Below are positions 1-5,880 of a DNA stretch of 6,072 nucleotides, in pieces; within the stretch, counting starts at the first letter, position 1, and each line of letters starts with the position of its first letter. This DNA comes from an uncultured Chloroflexota bacterium (GTDB taxonomy: Bacteria; Chloroflexota; Chloroflexia; Chloroflexales; Roseiflexaceae). The stretch covers positions 1-6,072 of the forward strand of contig CAIQIY010000469.1 of assembly GCA_903871975.1 (NCBI GenBank), read 5' to 3'. The position numbers and the translations under genes are program-made. Under the pieces are notes generated by a model. It ran no database searches and was not told where the DNA came from. It saw only the letters and a program-made list of their open reading frames with translations.

Positions 1-806
1 CCCTCGAGCAGCCAGACGGCGCCGGTGAGTGTCAGCAGTCGTGGCAGAACGACCGGTCGGAACGAACGCAGCGCCGCTTGTTCGAACGCCTGATACGGCC
101 GGCGTACGCGCTCGGGCACCAGGCGATGCACCAATGGCCCGAGCCAGCGCATGCCCGCCAACCCCGCCACGATCACGACCACCAGCACCAGCCCGGCCAC
201 AAAGATCAGCCGCGTCGCGGGTGGTAGATGCGTGCCGAACACCATCCAGCCCGACACCACCAGGAAGGCGAACAGTCCCACCATGTCGAGCAGTCGCTCG
301 GCGAAGATCGTGCCAAAACTCGCCGAGAACGAGACCTGCCCGTTGGTCTTGAGCAGATAGCCGCGGTACGCATCGCCGAGTTTGGCCGGCACGACACAGT
401 TTGCGAACCACGACAGGTAGATGTACTCCATCAGGGCCCGCAACGACGCCCAACTGTGGCGGCCGGCATCGACTGGCACGTCGGCGTTGCGCAGCAGCAG
501 GCGCCAGCGCAGCGCGCGCAGCGGAAACGTGGCATAGAACACGAGAAAGGCTGTCGCGAACATCCAGCCATCGGCGGCGCGCATGTGCCCCCAGGTCGCC
601 AGCAGGTCGATCTCGAGGCTGCGAAACACCACCGCGATGATCGCGATGGCGATGGCAAACGAGATCCAGGTGCGTGGATCGCGTAAGGCATGCCCCAGGG
701 CGAACCCGCGTTGTTGCACATCGGGCGCACCGATCACCGGAACGGGCCGGGTATCACGTGGTCGCTCCACTGGTTCGGGTTCGCGGACGGTGCCGGGATC
801 GCTCAT
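1..806 (-). CDS. Flippase-like membrane protein, YbhN/AglD (LPG synthase TM, UPF0104) family, 3' end cut by window edge
   Basis: The frame stays open from the ATG at 804-806 to base 3 without a stop, giving 268 residues; the C-terminus lies outside the window. After a polar, proline- and arginine-rich tail (residues 1-45) come hydrophobic spans at about 47-62, 79-95, 124-140, 172-190 and 199-219, and another begins near 257. The family hallmark is at 134-150: FANCVVPAKLGDAYRGY, followed by SASFGTIFAERLLD at 161-174. This is the pattern (asparagine, then Pro-x-Lys/Arg-x-Gly-Asp/Glu, then an Glu-Arg-x-x-Asp) of the lysylphosphatidylglycerol synthase transmembrane region. Members act in the cytoplasmic membrane, and some sit in glycan or lipid-sugar loci such as archaeal aglD; their biochemical role is often unknown. 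GGGGTGA 8 bases upstream supports the ATG; an in-frame GTG at 816-818 is an alternative. The gene follows the 4-epimerase by 46 bases. The family is well supported, the function is not. Confidence 0.85.
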   Translation of the reverse strand, partial: MSDPGTVREPEPVERPRDTRPVPVIGAPDVQQRGFALGHALRDPRTWISFAIAIAIIAVVFRSLEIDLLATWGHMRAADGWMFATAFLVFYATFPLRALRWRLLLRNADVPVDAGRHSWASLRALMEYIYLSWFANCVVPAKLGDAYRGYLLKTNGQVSFSASFGTIFAERLLDMVGLFAFLVVSGWMVFGTHLPPATRLIFVAGLVLVVVIVAGLAGMRWLGPLVHRLVPERVRRPYQAFEQAALRSFRPVVLPRLLTLTGAVWLLE

Positions 807-814
807 CGTTGTGT

Positions 815-821
815 TCACCCC
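815..821 (-). promoter_or_regulatory. Ribosome binding site of the flippase-like gene
   Basis: The minus strand reads GGGGTGA, 8 bases before the ATG at 804-806. It resembles the anti-16S complement (GGAGGTGA less one base) and favours this ATG over the in-frame GTG at 816-818, which would lie inside the site. Confidence 0.55.
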
Positions 822-832
822 ATCAGGTCGCG

Positions 833-845
833 GGTGGCGCCCACC
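833..845 (-). repeat. Short stem-loop in the spacer after the 4-epimerase gene
   Basis: A perfect 5-bp inverted repeat, GGTGG and CCACC with a 3-base loop, lies 7 bases after the epimerase stop codon and before the flippase-like gene. No T-run follows on the minus strand, so it is not an intrinsic terminator. It may be a chance structure in GC-rich DNA, or it may slightly affect mRNA stability or translation of the next gene. Confidence 0.3.
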
Positions 846-852
846 GGCTCGC

Positions 853-1800
853 TCACGCCTCGCGGCACGCCCATTCCCAGTAGCGGGCCAGCCCCTCGTC
901 GATCTGCACCCGTGGTGCAAAGCCGAGCAGCGCGCCGGCCTTCGCGATGTCGGCATAGGTGATCGGTGGATCGGCGGTGGGCAGCGGTTGCGCCTCAATC
1001 CGCGCCGTCAACCCGGTCACATGCTCGAGCGTCGCGACGAACCGCCCCAATTCGACCGGCTGGGAATTGCCCAGGTTGATGATCTCGCACGGCAGTGCCG
1101 CATCGAGTGCCGCCACCACACCGGCCACGATGTCATCGATGTAGGTCCAATCACGGAAGACGCCGACCCCACCGTTGAACAACGTGATCGGTCGCCCGGC
1201 CCGCATCGGCGTGACGAACGCCGCCGGCGTCATGTCGGGGCGGCCACGCGGCCCATAGACAGTGAAGAAGCGCACGATGGTCGTCGGCATGCCGTACTGA
1301 TACTGGTAGGTCGTCGCCAGCACCTCGGCCGCCTTCTTGGTGGCAGCATACGGCGACAGCGGCCGGTCGCTCGGGCTCGATTCGCTCCAGGGCGTGGCCG
1401 AGCGCCCGTAGACCGACGACGTCGACGCCAGCACAAAGCCGGCCACATCGTAGCGCCGCGCCGCATCGAGCATCACCAGCGTCCCGCCGACGTTGACGTC
1501 CTGGTACAACAGCGGTCGCGCCAGCGAGGGCCGTGGCCCGGCCATGGCGCCAAGATGCGCCACACGGTGCGGGCGCCAGCGCGCGAAGACCTGCTCGACC
1601 AGCGCCACGTCGCGAAAATCACCGTCGATGAGGGTGTATGCCGACGACTGCTGTGCCTGGCGGATGTTGGCCCACTTGCGTGACGGTTCGTAGTAGTCGT
1701 TGAAGTTGTCGAGACAGATGACTTCGTCGCCACGGCGCAACAACGCCTCGGCGAGATGACTGCCGATGAAGCCTGCACCGCCCGTCACCAGAACCCGCAT
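853..1800 (-). CDS. UDP-glucuronate 4-epimerase-type NAD-dependent SDR
   Basis: A complete 315-residue extended short-chain dehydrogenase/reductase. The NAD-binding Gly-x-x-Gly-x-x-Gly is TGGAGFIGSH at residues 6-15, with D31 ending the second strand as the usual ribose-binding acid. The active-site run is STSSVYG (126-132), followed by the catalytic pair Y151 and K155 in PYAATKK. RFFTVYGPRGRPDM (177-190) and FRDWTYIDDI (215-224) are typical of UDP-glucuronate 4-epimerases and differ from the GalE and dTDP-glucose dehydratase patterns. The expected reaction is UDP-glucuronate to UDP-galacturonate in the cytosol, through a 4-keto intermediate with tightly bound NAD. Length fits the family (about 310-350). 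The ATG has GAGGAG 8 bases upstream and overlaps the ligase-family gene by 16 bases, so translation is probably coupled. The substrate is inferred from motifs; a related 4-epimerase acting on another UDP-sugar cannot be excluded. Confidence 0.88.
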   Translation of the reverse strand: MRVLVTGGAGFIGSHLAEALLRRGDEVICLDNFNDYYEPSRKWANIRQAQQSSAYTLIDGDFRDVALVEQVFARWRPHRVAHLGAMAGPRPSLARPLLYQDVNVGGTLVMLDAARRYDVAGFVLASTSSVYGRSATPWSESSPSDRPLSPYAATKKAAEVLATTYQYQYGMPTTIVRFFTVYGPRGRPDMTPAAFVTPMRAGRPITLFNGGVGVFRDWTYIDDIVAGVVAALDAALPCEIINLGNSQPVELGRFVATLEHVTGLTARIEAQPLPTADPPITYADIAKAGALLGFAPRVQIDEGLARYWEWACREA

Positions 1801-3248
1801 GACTGCCGCTCCTCATCGCCATTCGCGCCCCGGTCGTGTCGCAGCGCTGCCTCGGCGAGCCCGAGGACCGCGGCGTAGACCACCGTCAGGTTCAAGACGT
1901 GTGCGTGCTCGAACAGCTGATGGACCGCGACCGAGGCGATCATACCACAACATCCGAGGATGATGCCGCGCGCCAGTGTGCCGCGGATGTGTGTGAGTGC
2001 GCGCATCAGGCGCCACAAGGTAGTGCCGATCAGGCCGAGATAGGCGATGAGACCGATCAGGCCAACCTCGGCGGCGATGGTGATGTAGGCATTGTGCGCA
2101 TGCCCGCGCGAGATGAGCCACGGCGCGACGGCATGGTGGGGGTAGGCGGCTGAGAAGTTGCCCGGGCCGACGCCGAGCCACGGGTGCGCGATGGCCATGC
2201 CCGTTCCGGCACGCAGCTGCGCCAGCCGCTCGAGGATCGCAAAGTTTTCGGCGGTGATGGCCACACTGGCCGGGTCCGGTGGCTGCAGCAGCGCACCAAT
2301 GCTGAGGATCCGTGTCGCGAGCGCGGTGGGTAGCGCGCCGAGTGCTGCGAGTGCGACCAGCGCAGCGATGATCACGGCACCGGCGATGACCAGTCGGCGG
2401 CCGCGTGGCCCGCTGGCCAGTGCGAGCGTGGCGGCGCCCGCCAACGCACCGAGCCAACCACCCCGCGAGAACGAGGCGCCGAGGGCGGCGAGCAGTACAC
2501 CGCAGGCGGCCCAGATGGCTGCGGCGCCCAGCACCACTGGCCAGCGCCAGCGGGCGTCGCGCCGCGTGATGCCGAGCGCAGCGATGCCCAGCCCGGCCGC
2601 CACCGGCCACACCTGATTGAGCGAGACGGCGAACGAATTGGGCTGGCCCATCGTGCCAGCCGCGCGCACGAACGGCAGATCGGCAGCGATGCGGAAGGTG
2701 GGCGGGCCGGCGCCGACCGCGAATTGCCACACCCCGTACGCCGCTGCTGCCGTCGCACTGAGCAACAGCGCTGCCAGCAGCAGCACGGCATCGCGGCGCC
2801 GTGTGACCAAGTCGACACACAACGCCCAGGCGAGCAGCGCCACACACCACCGGGCTACCTCACGCAGCGCTGCGCGATGGTCGAGCGGTGCCACGACCGC
2901 CGACAGTGCCAGTGCACCGATCCAGCCGGCCCAAGCCAGCACAGCCGCCGGTGGCCAGCCACCGCCCGGGGCGCCGGCGCTGCGCAGCACCATCCAGCCC
3001 AGCGCGCCCGCGATGGCACACGCCTGCGTCGCGCTCACTCCGCCCGGTAACTGCAGCAGCTCCTGCAGTGGCACCGATGCCACCAGCGCGGCCGGCAGCG
3101 CAACCGGCATGGCCACGACCAGCCAGGTCGCGATCAGGCCAGCCAGCACACCGCCGAGCCACCACCACGGCAGCAACAGCGCCGCGCCGCCCGCCAGCAG
3201 CGCCGGCCACCAGCGCTCACGCCAGCTCGCCACGATGTCGCAGCTCAT
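1785..3248 (-). CDS. O-antigen ligase/polymerase family (Wzy_C/WaaL-type) membrane protein
   Basis: From the ATG at 3246-3248 this is 487 residues. It is strongly hydrophobic, with about 10-12 membrane spans (for example near 13-47, 72-89, 101-120, 153-176, 205-225, 264-306, 388-411, 424-443 and 450-469). A long hydrophilic loop at about 307-387, presumably extracytoplasmic, carries the family motifs: HPWLGVGPGNF at 355-365 and RGHAHNAYITIAAEVGLIG at 381-399. Earlier marks are GTMGQPNSFA (198-207) and SRGGWLG (261-267). The Arg of SRG and the His residues of HAHN match positions reported as important in WaaL-type ligases. Members join polyprenyl-linked glycan to an acceptor, or to another repeat, on the outer face of the membrane. 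Ligase and polymerase cannot be told apart from sequence alone. The start is uncertain: a GTG at 3231-3233 would give 482 residues, and neither start has a strong ribosome site. The gene overlaps its neighbours on both sides. Confidence 0.85.
   Translation of the reverse strand: MSCDIVASWRERWWPALLAGGAALLLPWWWLGGVLAGLIATWLVVAMPVALPAALVASVPLQELLQLPGGVSATQACAIAGALGWMVLRSAGAPGGGWPPAAVLAWAGWIGALALSAVVAPLDHRAALREVARWCVALLAWALCVDLVTRRRDAVLLLAALLLSATAAAAYGVWQFAVGAGPPTFRIAADLPFVRAAGTMGQPNSFAVSLNQVWPVAAGLGIAALGITRRDARWRWPVVLGAAAIWAACGVLLAALGASFSRGGWLGALAGAATLALASGPRGRRLVIAGAVIIAALVALAALGALPTALATRILSIGALLQPPDPASVAITAENFAILERLAQLRAGTGMAIAHPWLGVGPGNFSAAYPHHAVAPWLISRGHAHNAYITIAAEVGLIGLIAYLGLIGTTLWRLMRALTHIRGTLARGIILGCCGMIASVAVHQLFEHAHVLNLTVVYAAVLGLAEAALRHDRGANGDEERQSCGFW
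1809..1814 (-). promoter_or_regulatory. Ribosome binding site of the 4-epimerase, inside the preceding gene
   Basis: The minus strand reads GAGGAG, 8 bases before the ATG at 1798-1800. These bases are also the Glu-Glu codons near the C-terminus of the ligase-family protein, so ribosomes ending that gene would uncover or reuse this site. Confidence 0.7.
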
Positions 3249-4170
3249 CGCGAAACCACGGAATCGTCCGGCGCAACCCCGCCACAAGATCGATCTGCGG
3301 CTGCCAGCCGAGGATCCGCCGCGCCTTGTCGATGTCGGGCTGGCGTACCTGTGGATCGTCGCGCGTCCGCAGATCGCGGAAGATCACCCCAGCCGTGTTG
3401 CCCGTCAGTGCATTGATCGTCTCGGCAAATCCCAGCACCGTCGACTCTGTCGGATTGCCGATGTTGACCGGCTCGACCTCATCGGACCACAACAGGCGCG
3501 TGATGCCTTCGACCAGATCGTCGACGTACTGAAACGATCGCGTCTGTGCGCCATCGCCATAGACCGTCAGCGGCTCGCCGCGCAACGCCTGCTGGATGAA
3601 GTTCGGCACAACCCGACCATCGCGCAGCCGCATGCGCGGCCCATACGTGTTGAAGATTCGCACGATCCGTGTCGCAACACCATGCGAACGATGATATGCC
3701 ATCGTCATCGCTTCGGCGAACCGCTTGGCCTCATCGTAGACACCGCGTGGGCCGATCGGGTTGACATGGCCATAGTACGACTCGGATTGCGGGTGGATTT
3801 GTGGATCACCGTAGACTTCCGATGTCGACGCCAGCAGGAAGCGTGCACCAGTGGCACGCGCCAGCCCCAACGCTTTGTGCGTGCCCAATGCACCAACCTT
3901 CAGCGTCTGGATGGGCAGTTCCAGGTAGTCGACCGGCGACGCCGGGGATGCAAAGTGCAGGATGGCATCGAGCGCACCCTCGACATAGATATAATCGGTG
4001 ACATCGTGCTTGATGAAGCGAAACCGATCATGGCCCGCCAGATGGGCGATGTTTGCGGTACTTCCGGTGATCAGGTTGTCCATCGCGATGACGTCGTGGC
4101 CATCAGCCAGGAATCGATCGCACAGATGTGATCCCAGAAATCCGGCACCGCCCGTGATCAAGATCCGCAT
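3217..4170 (-). CDS. UDP-glucuronate decarboxylase-type SDR (UDP-xylose synthase)
   Basis: A complete 317-residue extended SDR. The NAD-binding motif GGAGFLG is at residues 7-13 and an acidic D31 follows strand 2. FASPASPVDYLELPIQTLK (73-91) and STSEVYGDPQIHPQSE (115-130) are hallmarks of UDP-glucuronate decarboxylases. The Ser-Glu pair at 117-118 replaces the Asp-Glu of dTDP-glucose 4,6-dehydratases. The catalytic Y145 and K149 are in GVYDEAKR, then come RIFNTYGPRM (171-180), LTVYGDGAQTRSFQYVDDLV (201-220) with a conserved Arg at 211, and VNIGNP (235-240). The reaction is oxidation at C4, loss of CO2 and reduction, giving UDP-xylose in the cytosol. The ATG at 4168-4170 was chosen because it places the Rossmann motif at the N-terminus and has GAGGAG just upstream; a GTG at 4207-4209 is in frame but adds an unrelated tail. 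It is the first gene after a 191-base gap, and its 3' end overlaps the ligase-family gene by 32 bases. Confidence 0.92.
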   Translation of the reverse strand: MRILITGGAGFLGSHLCDRFLADGHDVIAMDNLITGSTANIAHLAGHDRFRFIKHDVTDYIYVEGALDAILHFASPASPVDYLELPIQTLKVGALGTHKALGLARATGARFLLASTSEVYGDPQIHPQSESYYGHVNPIGPRGVYDEAKRFAEAMTMAYHRSHGVATRIVRIFNTYGPRMRLRDGRVVPNFIQQALRGEPLTVYGDGAQTRSFQYVDDLVEGITRLLWSDEVEPVNIGNPTESTVLGFAETINALTGNTAGVIFRDLRTRDDPQVRQPDIDKARRILGWQPQIDLVAGLRRTIPWFRDELRHRGELA

Positions 4171-4173
4171 GGT

Positions 4174-4179
4174 CTCCTC
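4174..4179 (-). promoter_or_regulatory. Ribosome binding site of the UDP-glucuronate decarboxylase gene
   Basis: The minus strand reads GAGGAG, 3 bases before the ATG at 4168-4170 (5 bases if GAGG is taken as the core). The spacing is short but usable, and it decides the start against the in-frame GTG at 4207-4209. Confidence 0.65.
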
Positions 4180-4212
4180 GTCGTGTCCACCGCTGTCTGG
4201 TCTGCGCACACT

Positions 4213-4237
4213 TGGCCAGCATCACTGACGTTGGCCA
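4213..4237. repeat. 25-base imperfect dyad, candidate operator or leader hairpin
   Basis: On the plus strand, the arms TGGCCAGCATCA (4213-4224) and TGACGTTGGCCA (4226-4237) flank one central base. They are reverse complements at 10 of 12 positions. The outer six bases (TGGCCA) are themselves palindromic, so the same hexamer is also a direct repeat 19 bases apart. The dyad lies 42 bases before the decarboxylase ATG, where a repressor or activator site would be expected. As minus-strand RNA it could also fold, with one mismatch and one G-U pair. No regulator is encoded in the window. Confidence 0.4.
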
Positions 4238-4287
4238 TCTGCCGACACTACGGAACGCTCGACCGCGCATTGCGCCCCGCCCACCAT

Positions 4288-4309
4288 CCGGCCAGCCCGG
4301 CTGGACCGG
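4288..4309 (-). repeat. GC-rich stem-loop downstream of the sugar transferase gene
   Basis: The inverted repeat CCGGCCAGC (4288-4296) and GCTGG-A-CCGG (4300-4309) forms a 9-bp stem with a single bulged base and a 3-base loop. An alternative, mutually exclusive hairpin, GCCCGG with CCGGGC, spans 4295-4311. The minus-strand sequence after it is G-rich and has no T-run, so it is not a canonical intrinsic terminator. It starts 53 bases past the sugar transferase stop and could mark an mRNA 3' end or a processing site. Confidence 0.35.
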
Positions 4310-4361
4310 GCGCTTCAGGCGATGCACACCATTCCACCATGCCCCGCCAGCAGGCACGGGC

Positions 4362-5849
4362 TCACCATGCGCCACGCCCGGCCAGTACTGCCGGAACCGT
4401 CTGCAGGATGATGCGCAGGTCGAGGCCAACCGACCAGCTTTCGGCATAGTAGATGTCCAGCCGCACCATCTCGTCGAACGACGTATCGCTACGCCCCAGC
4501 ACCTGCCACAACCCGGTCAGCCCCGGCGTGACCTCGAGGCGTCGGCGATGCCATGGCTCATAACGTGCGACTTCGTCGGGCGTCGGCGGGCGTGGCCCAA
4601 CCCAGCTCATGTCACCGACGAGAATGTTCCACAACTGGGGCCACTCATCGAGGCTGTAGCGACGCAGAAATGCACCCACCCGTGTGACACGCGGGTCTTG
4701 GCGCATCTTGAACAATGGCCCGTCGGCCTCGTTGCGATCTGCCAGCTCACCGCGCCGCGCCTCGGCATCCTGCACCATCGTACGGAACTTGTACATCGTG
4801 AATGGCCGACCACCCCGACCGATGCGTATCTGACGAAAGATCACCGGTCCGGGCGAGTCGAGCCGCACGACGAGTGCGATGACTGCCGCCAGCAGCAGCA
4901 CACAGGGGGTCGCCATGACGACCAGTGTGATGTCGAGCAGCCGTTTGAAGACGAGGTTGAAGCCACGCAGCGAGACGCGTTTCAGGCCAATCAGTGGCAC
5001 GCCACCGATGCTTGACACATCGACCCGCTCGAAGCTCAATTCGTACAGATCGGGAACCAGCCGGAAATCGACCTGCGCAGCGCGACACACTGCTACCAGC
5101 TCGGGCAACCGATAATGTTCCCAGAACGGCAGCGCGATGATCACCTGATGGACCAGGCCTTCGGTCAGGCACGCCTCGAGATCATGAACCGGACCAAGAT
5201 GACGGAAGTGGCCGGTCGGCCGCGCCGGAGCATGCTCGTGGTCGTCGAGATAGCCGACCAGTGAGCGACCGAGATCGGGCTGCGCCACGATTCCTTCCAT
5301 CACCGAGCGCGCCAGCCCGCTGCCACCGACGACCAGGATGCGTTGGCAGTCGTGGCCCCGTAGCCAGCGCCAGCGCCGCCAACCAATCAGGAGCGCACGC
5401 CACAGCGCCATCGCCAGCACGATGGTGATCCAGGCGAAGCCAAACACCAGCCGCGAGTAGAAGAACGGCCGGTAGAGGAACACCACCACGATCAGGATCG
5501 CGATGCCGACGGTGGTACTGCCGATGATGATGCTCATGTGGTCGATGAACCCGGCGGTCCGGGGGAGGCGGTACAGCCCGCGCATCGCAAACTGCACCAA
5601 CAGCAGCGCCGTCAACAAGCCGGCGATCGGCAGAAACGCCCCGATCGAGACAAAGTTCTCGGTCGCGACTTCGGTGATCAGGCTGGCGAATGGCGCCGGC
5701 CAGCGCACCATGTAGCGCAGACCATACGCGATGGCGAATCCCAACAACACCAGCGCGGCATCGATCAGCATCGCCGGCAGCACACCCCGGTCGGAACCGA
5801 CAGGCGCCGGAGCCACATGCCGGTTCACCGCCTCGGATCGCTGCTCCAC
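4362..5849 (-). CDS. Polyprenyl-phosphate sugar-1-phosphate transferase (WbaP/EPS initiating family)
   Basis: From the GTG at 5847-5849 this is 495 residues, the usual length for the large phosphoglycosyl transferases. Four membrane spans lie at about 23-46, 66-88, 105-126 and 133-156. A Rossmann-like CoA-binding-type domain begins at 171 with ILVVGGSGLA. The C-terminal catalytic domain starts at FKRLLD (301-306), followed by a membrane helix (about 307-329), SPGP (332-335), the MYKFRTM segment (352-358), LDEWPQLWN (400-408) with the catalytic Asp-Glu dyad D401/E402, GDMSWVGPRPPTP (412-424) and PGLTGLWQV (442-450). It ends in the family's typical GRGAW. It transfers a sugar phosphate from a UDP-sugar to undecaprenyl phosphate at the inner face of the membrane, the first step of exopolysaccharide or O-unit assembly; which sugar cannot be read from sequence. 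The start was chosen for GGGAGGAG 6 bases upstream. In-frame codons further upstream, as far as 6029, overlap obg and encode a polar tail unlike the family. Confidence 0.93.
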   Translation of the reverse strand: MEQRSEAVNRHVAPAPVGSDRGVLPAMLIDAALVLLGFAIAYGLRYMVRWPAPFASLITEVATENFVSIGAFLPIAGLLTALLLVQFAMRGLYRLPRTAGFIDHMSIIIGSTTVGIAILIVVVFLYRPFFYSRLVFGFAWITIVLAMALWRALLIGWRRWRWLRGHDCQRILVVGGSGLARSVMEGIVAQPDLGRSLVGYLDDHEHAPARPTGHFRHLGPVHDLEACLTEGLVHQVIIALPFWEHYRLPELVAVCRAAQVDFRLVPDLYELSFERVDVSSIGGVPLIGLKRVSLRGFNLVFKRLLDITLVVMATPCVLLLAAVIALVVRLDSPGPVIFRQIRIGRGGRPFTMYKFRTMVQDAEARRGELADRNEADGPLFKMRQDPRVTRVGAFLRRYSLDEWPQLWNILVGDMSWVGPRPPTPDEVARYEPWHRRRLEVTPGLTGLWQVLGRSDTSFDEMVRLDIYYAESWSVGLDLRIILQTVPAVLAGRGAW

Positions 5850-5855
5850 GCGCCA

Positions 5856-5863
5856 CTCCTCCC
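5856..5863 (-). promoter_or_regulatory. Strong ribosome binding site of the sugar transferase gene
   Basis: The minus strand reads GGGAGGAG, 6 bases before the GTG at 5847-5849. It is the strongest such site in the window. It decides the start against another in-frame GTG at 5877-5879, which overlaps the end of the obg spacer and has no comparable site. Confidence 0.75.
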
Positions 5864-5874
5864 GCCGATCGGCG
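5863..5874. repeat. 12-base perfect palindrome beside the sugar transferase ribosome site
   Basis: CGCCGATCGGCG is its own reverse complement and fills much of the 31-base spacer between obg and the sugar transferase, sharing one base with the ribosome site. As RNA it can form a 4-bp stem with a GAUC loop. It may be a small protein-binding site or a chance palindrome in GC-rich DNA. Confidence 0.3.
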
Positions 5875-5880
5875 AGCACC

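Larger units (their letters stand above)
4171..4361 (-). other. 191-base non-coding gap and leader before the decarboxylase operon
   Basis: This is by far the longest gap between genes in the window. The frames crossing it are short, lack good ribosome sites and resemble no family I know. It holds the decarboxylase ribosome site at its left end, a dyad at 4213-4237 and a stem-loop at 4288-4309. I see no convincing -35/-10 pair, and no T-run after the stem-loop. By position it is the likely site of a promoter for the decarboxylase, ligase-family, epimerase and flippase-like genes, but that is inference. Confidence 0.5.

Noticed and set aside
634..654. Three copies of GCGATG in 21 bases as a possible tandem repeat or slippage site.
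   Set aside because: They encode the Ala-Ile-rich first membrane span of the flippase-like protein and are explained by that composition; the frame is intact.
583..1683. A 366-codon open frame on the plus strand.
   Set aside because: It is antisense to the 4-epimerase and the start of the flippase-like gene, is very rich in Arg, His and Gly, and shows no family motif. The minus-strand genes explain the region.
1813..2850. A 345-codon open frame on the minus strand in a different frame from the ligase-family gene.
   Set aside because: It is Arg- and Ala-rich with no membrane pattern or motif, whereas the overlapping frame has clear membrane spans and ligase-family motifs throughout.
2617..4131. 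A long open frame of 504 codons on the plus strand.
   Set aside because: It lies antisense to two well-supported genes (the ligase-family protein and the decarboxylase), spans the junction between them, and encodes low-complexity sequence rich in Ala, Ser, Arg and Pro with no recognisable domain. Such frames are a by-product of GC-rich codon use.
4288..4311. An intrinsic terminator after the sugar transferase gene.
   Set aside because: The stem is good but the minus-strand sequence after it is G-rich, with no T-run. It is recorded only as a stem-loop.
4183..4449. A small plus-strand gene of 88 codons across the 191-base gap.
   Set aside because: It runs into the 3' end of the sugar transferase on the opposite strand, has no clear ribosome site and resembles no family I recognise.
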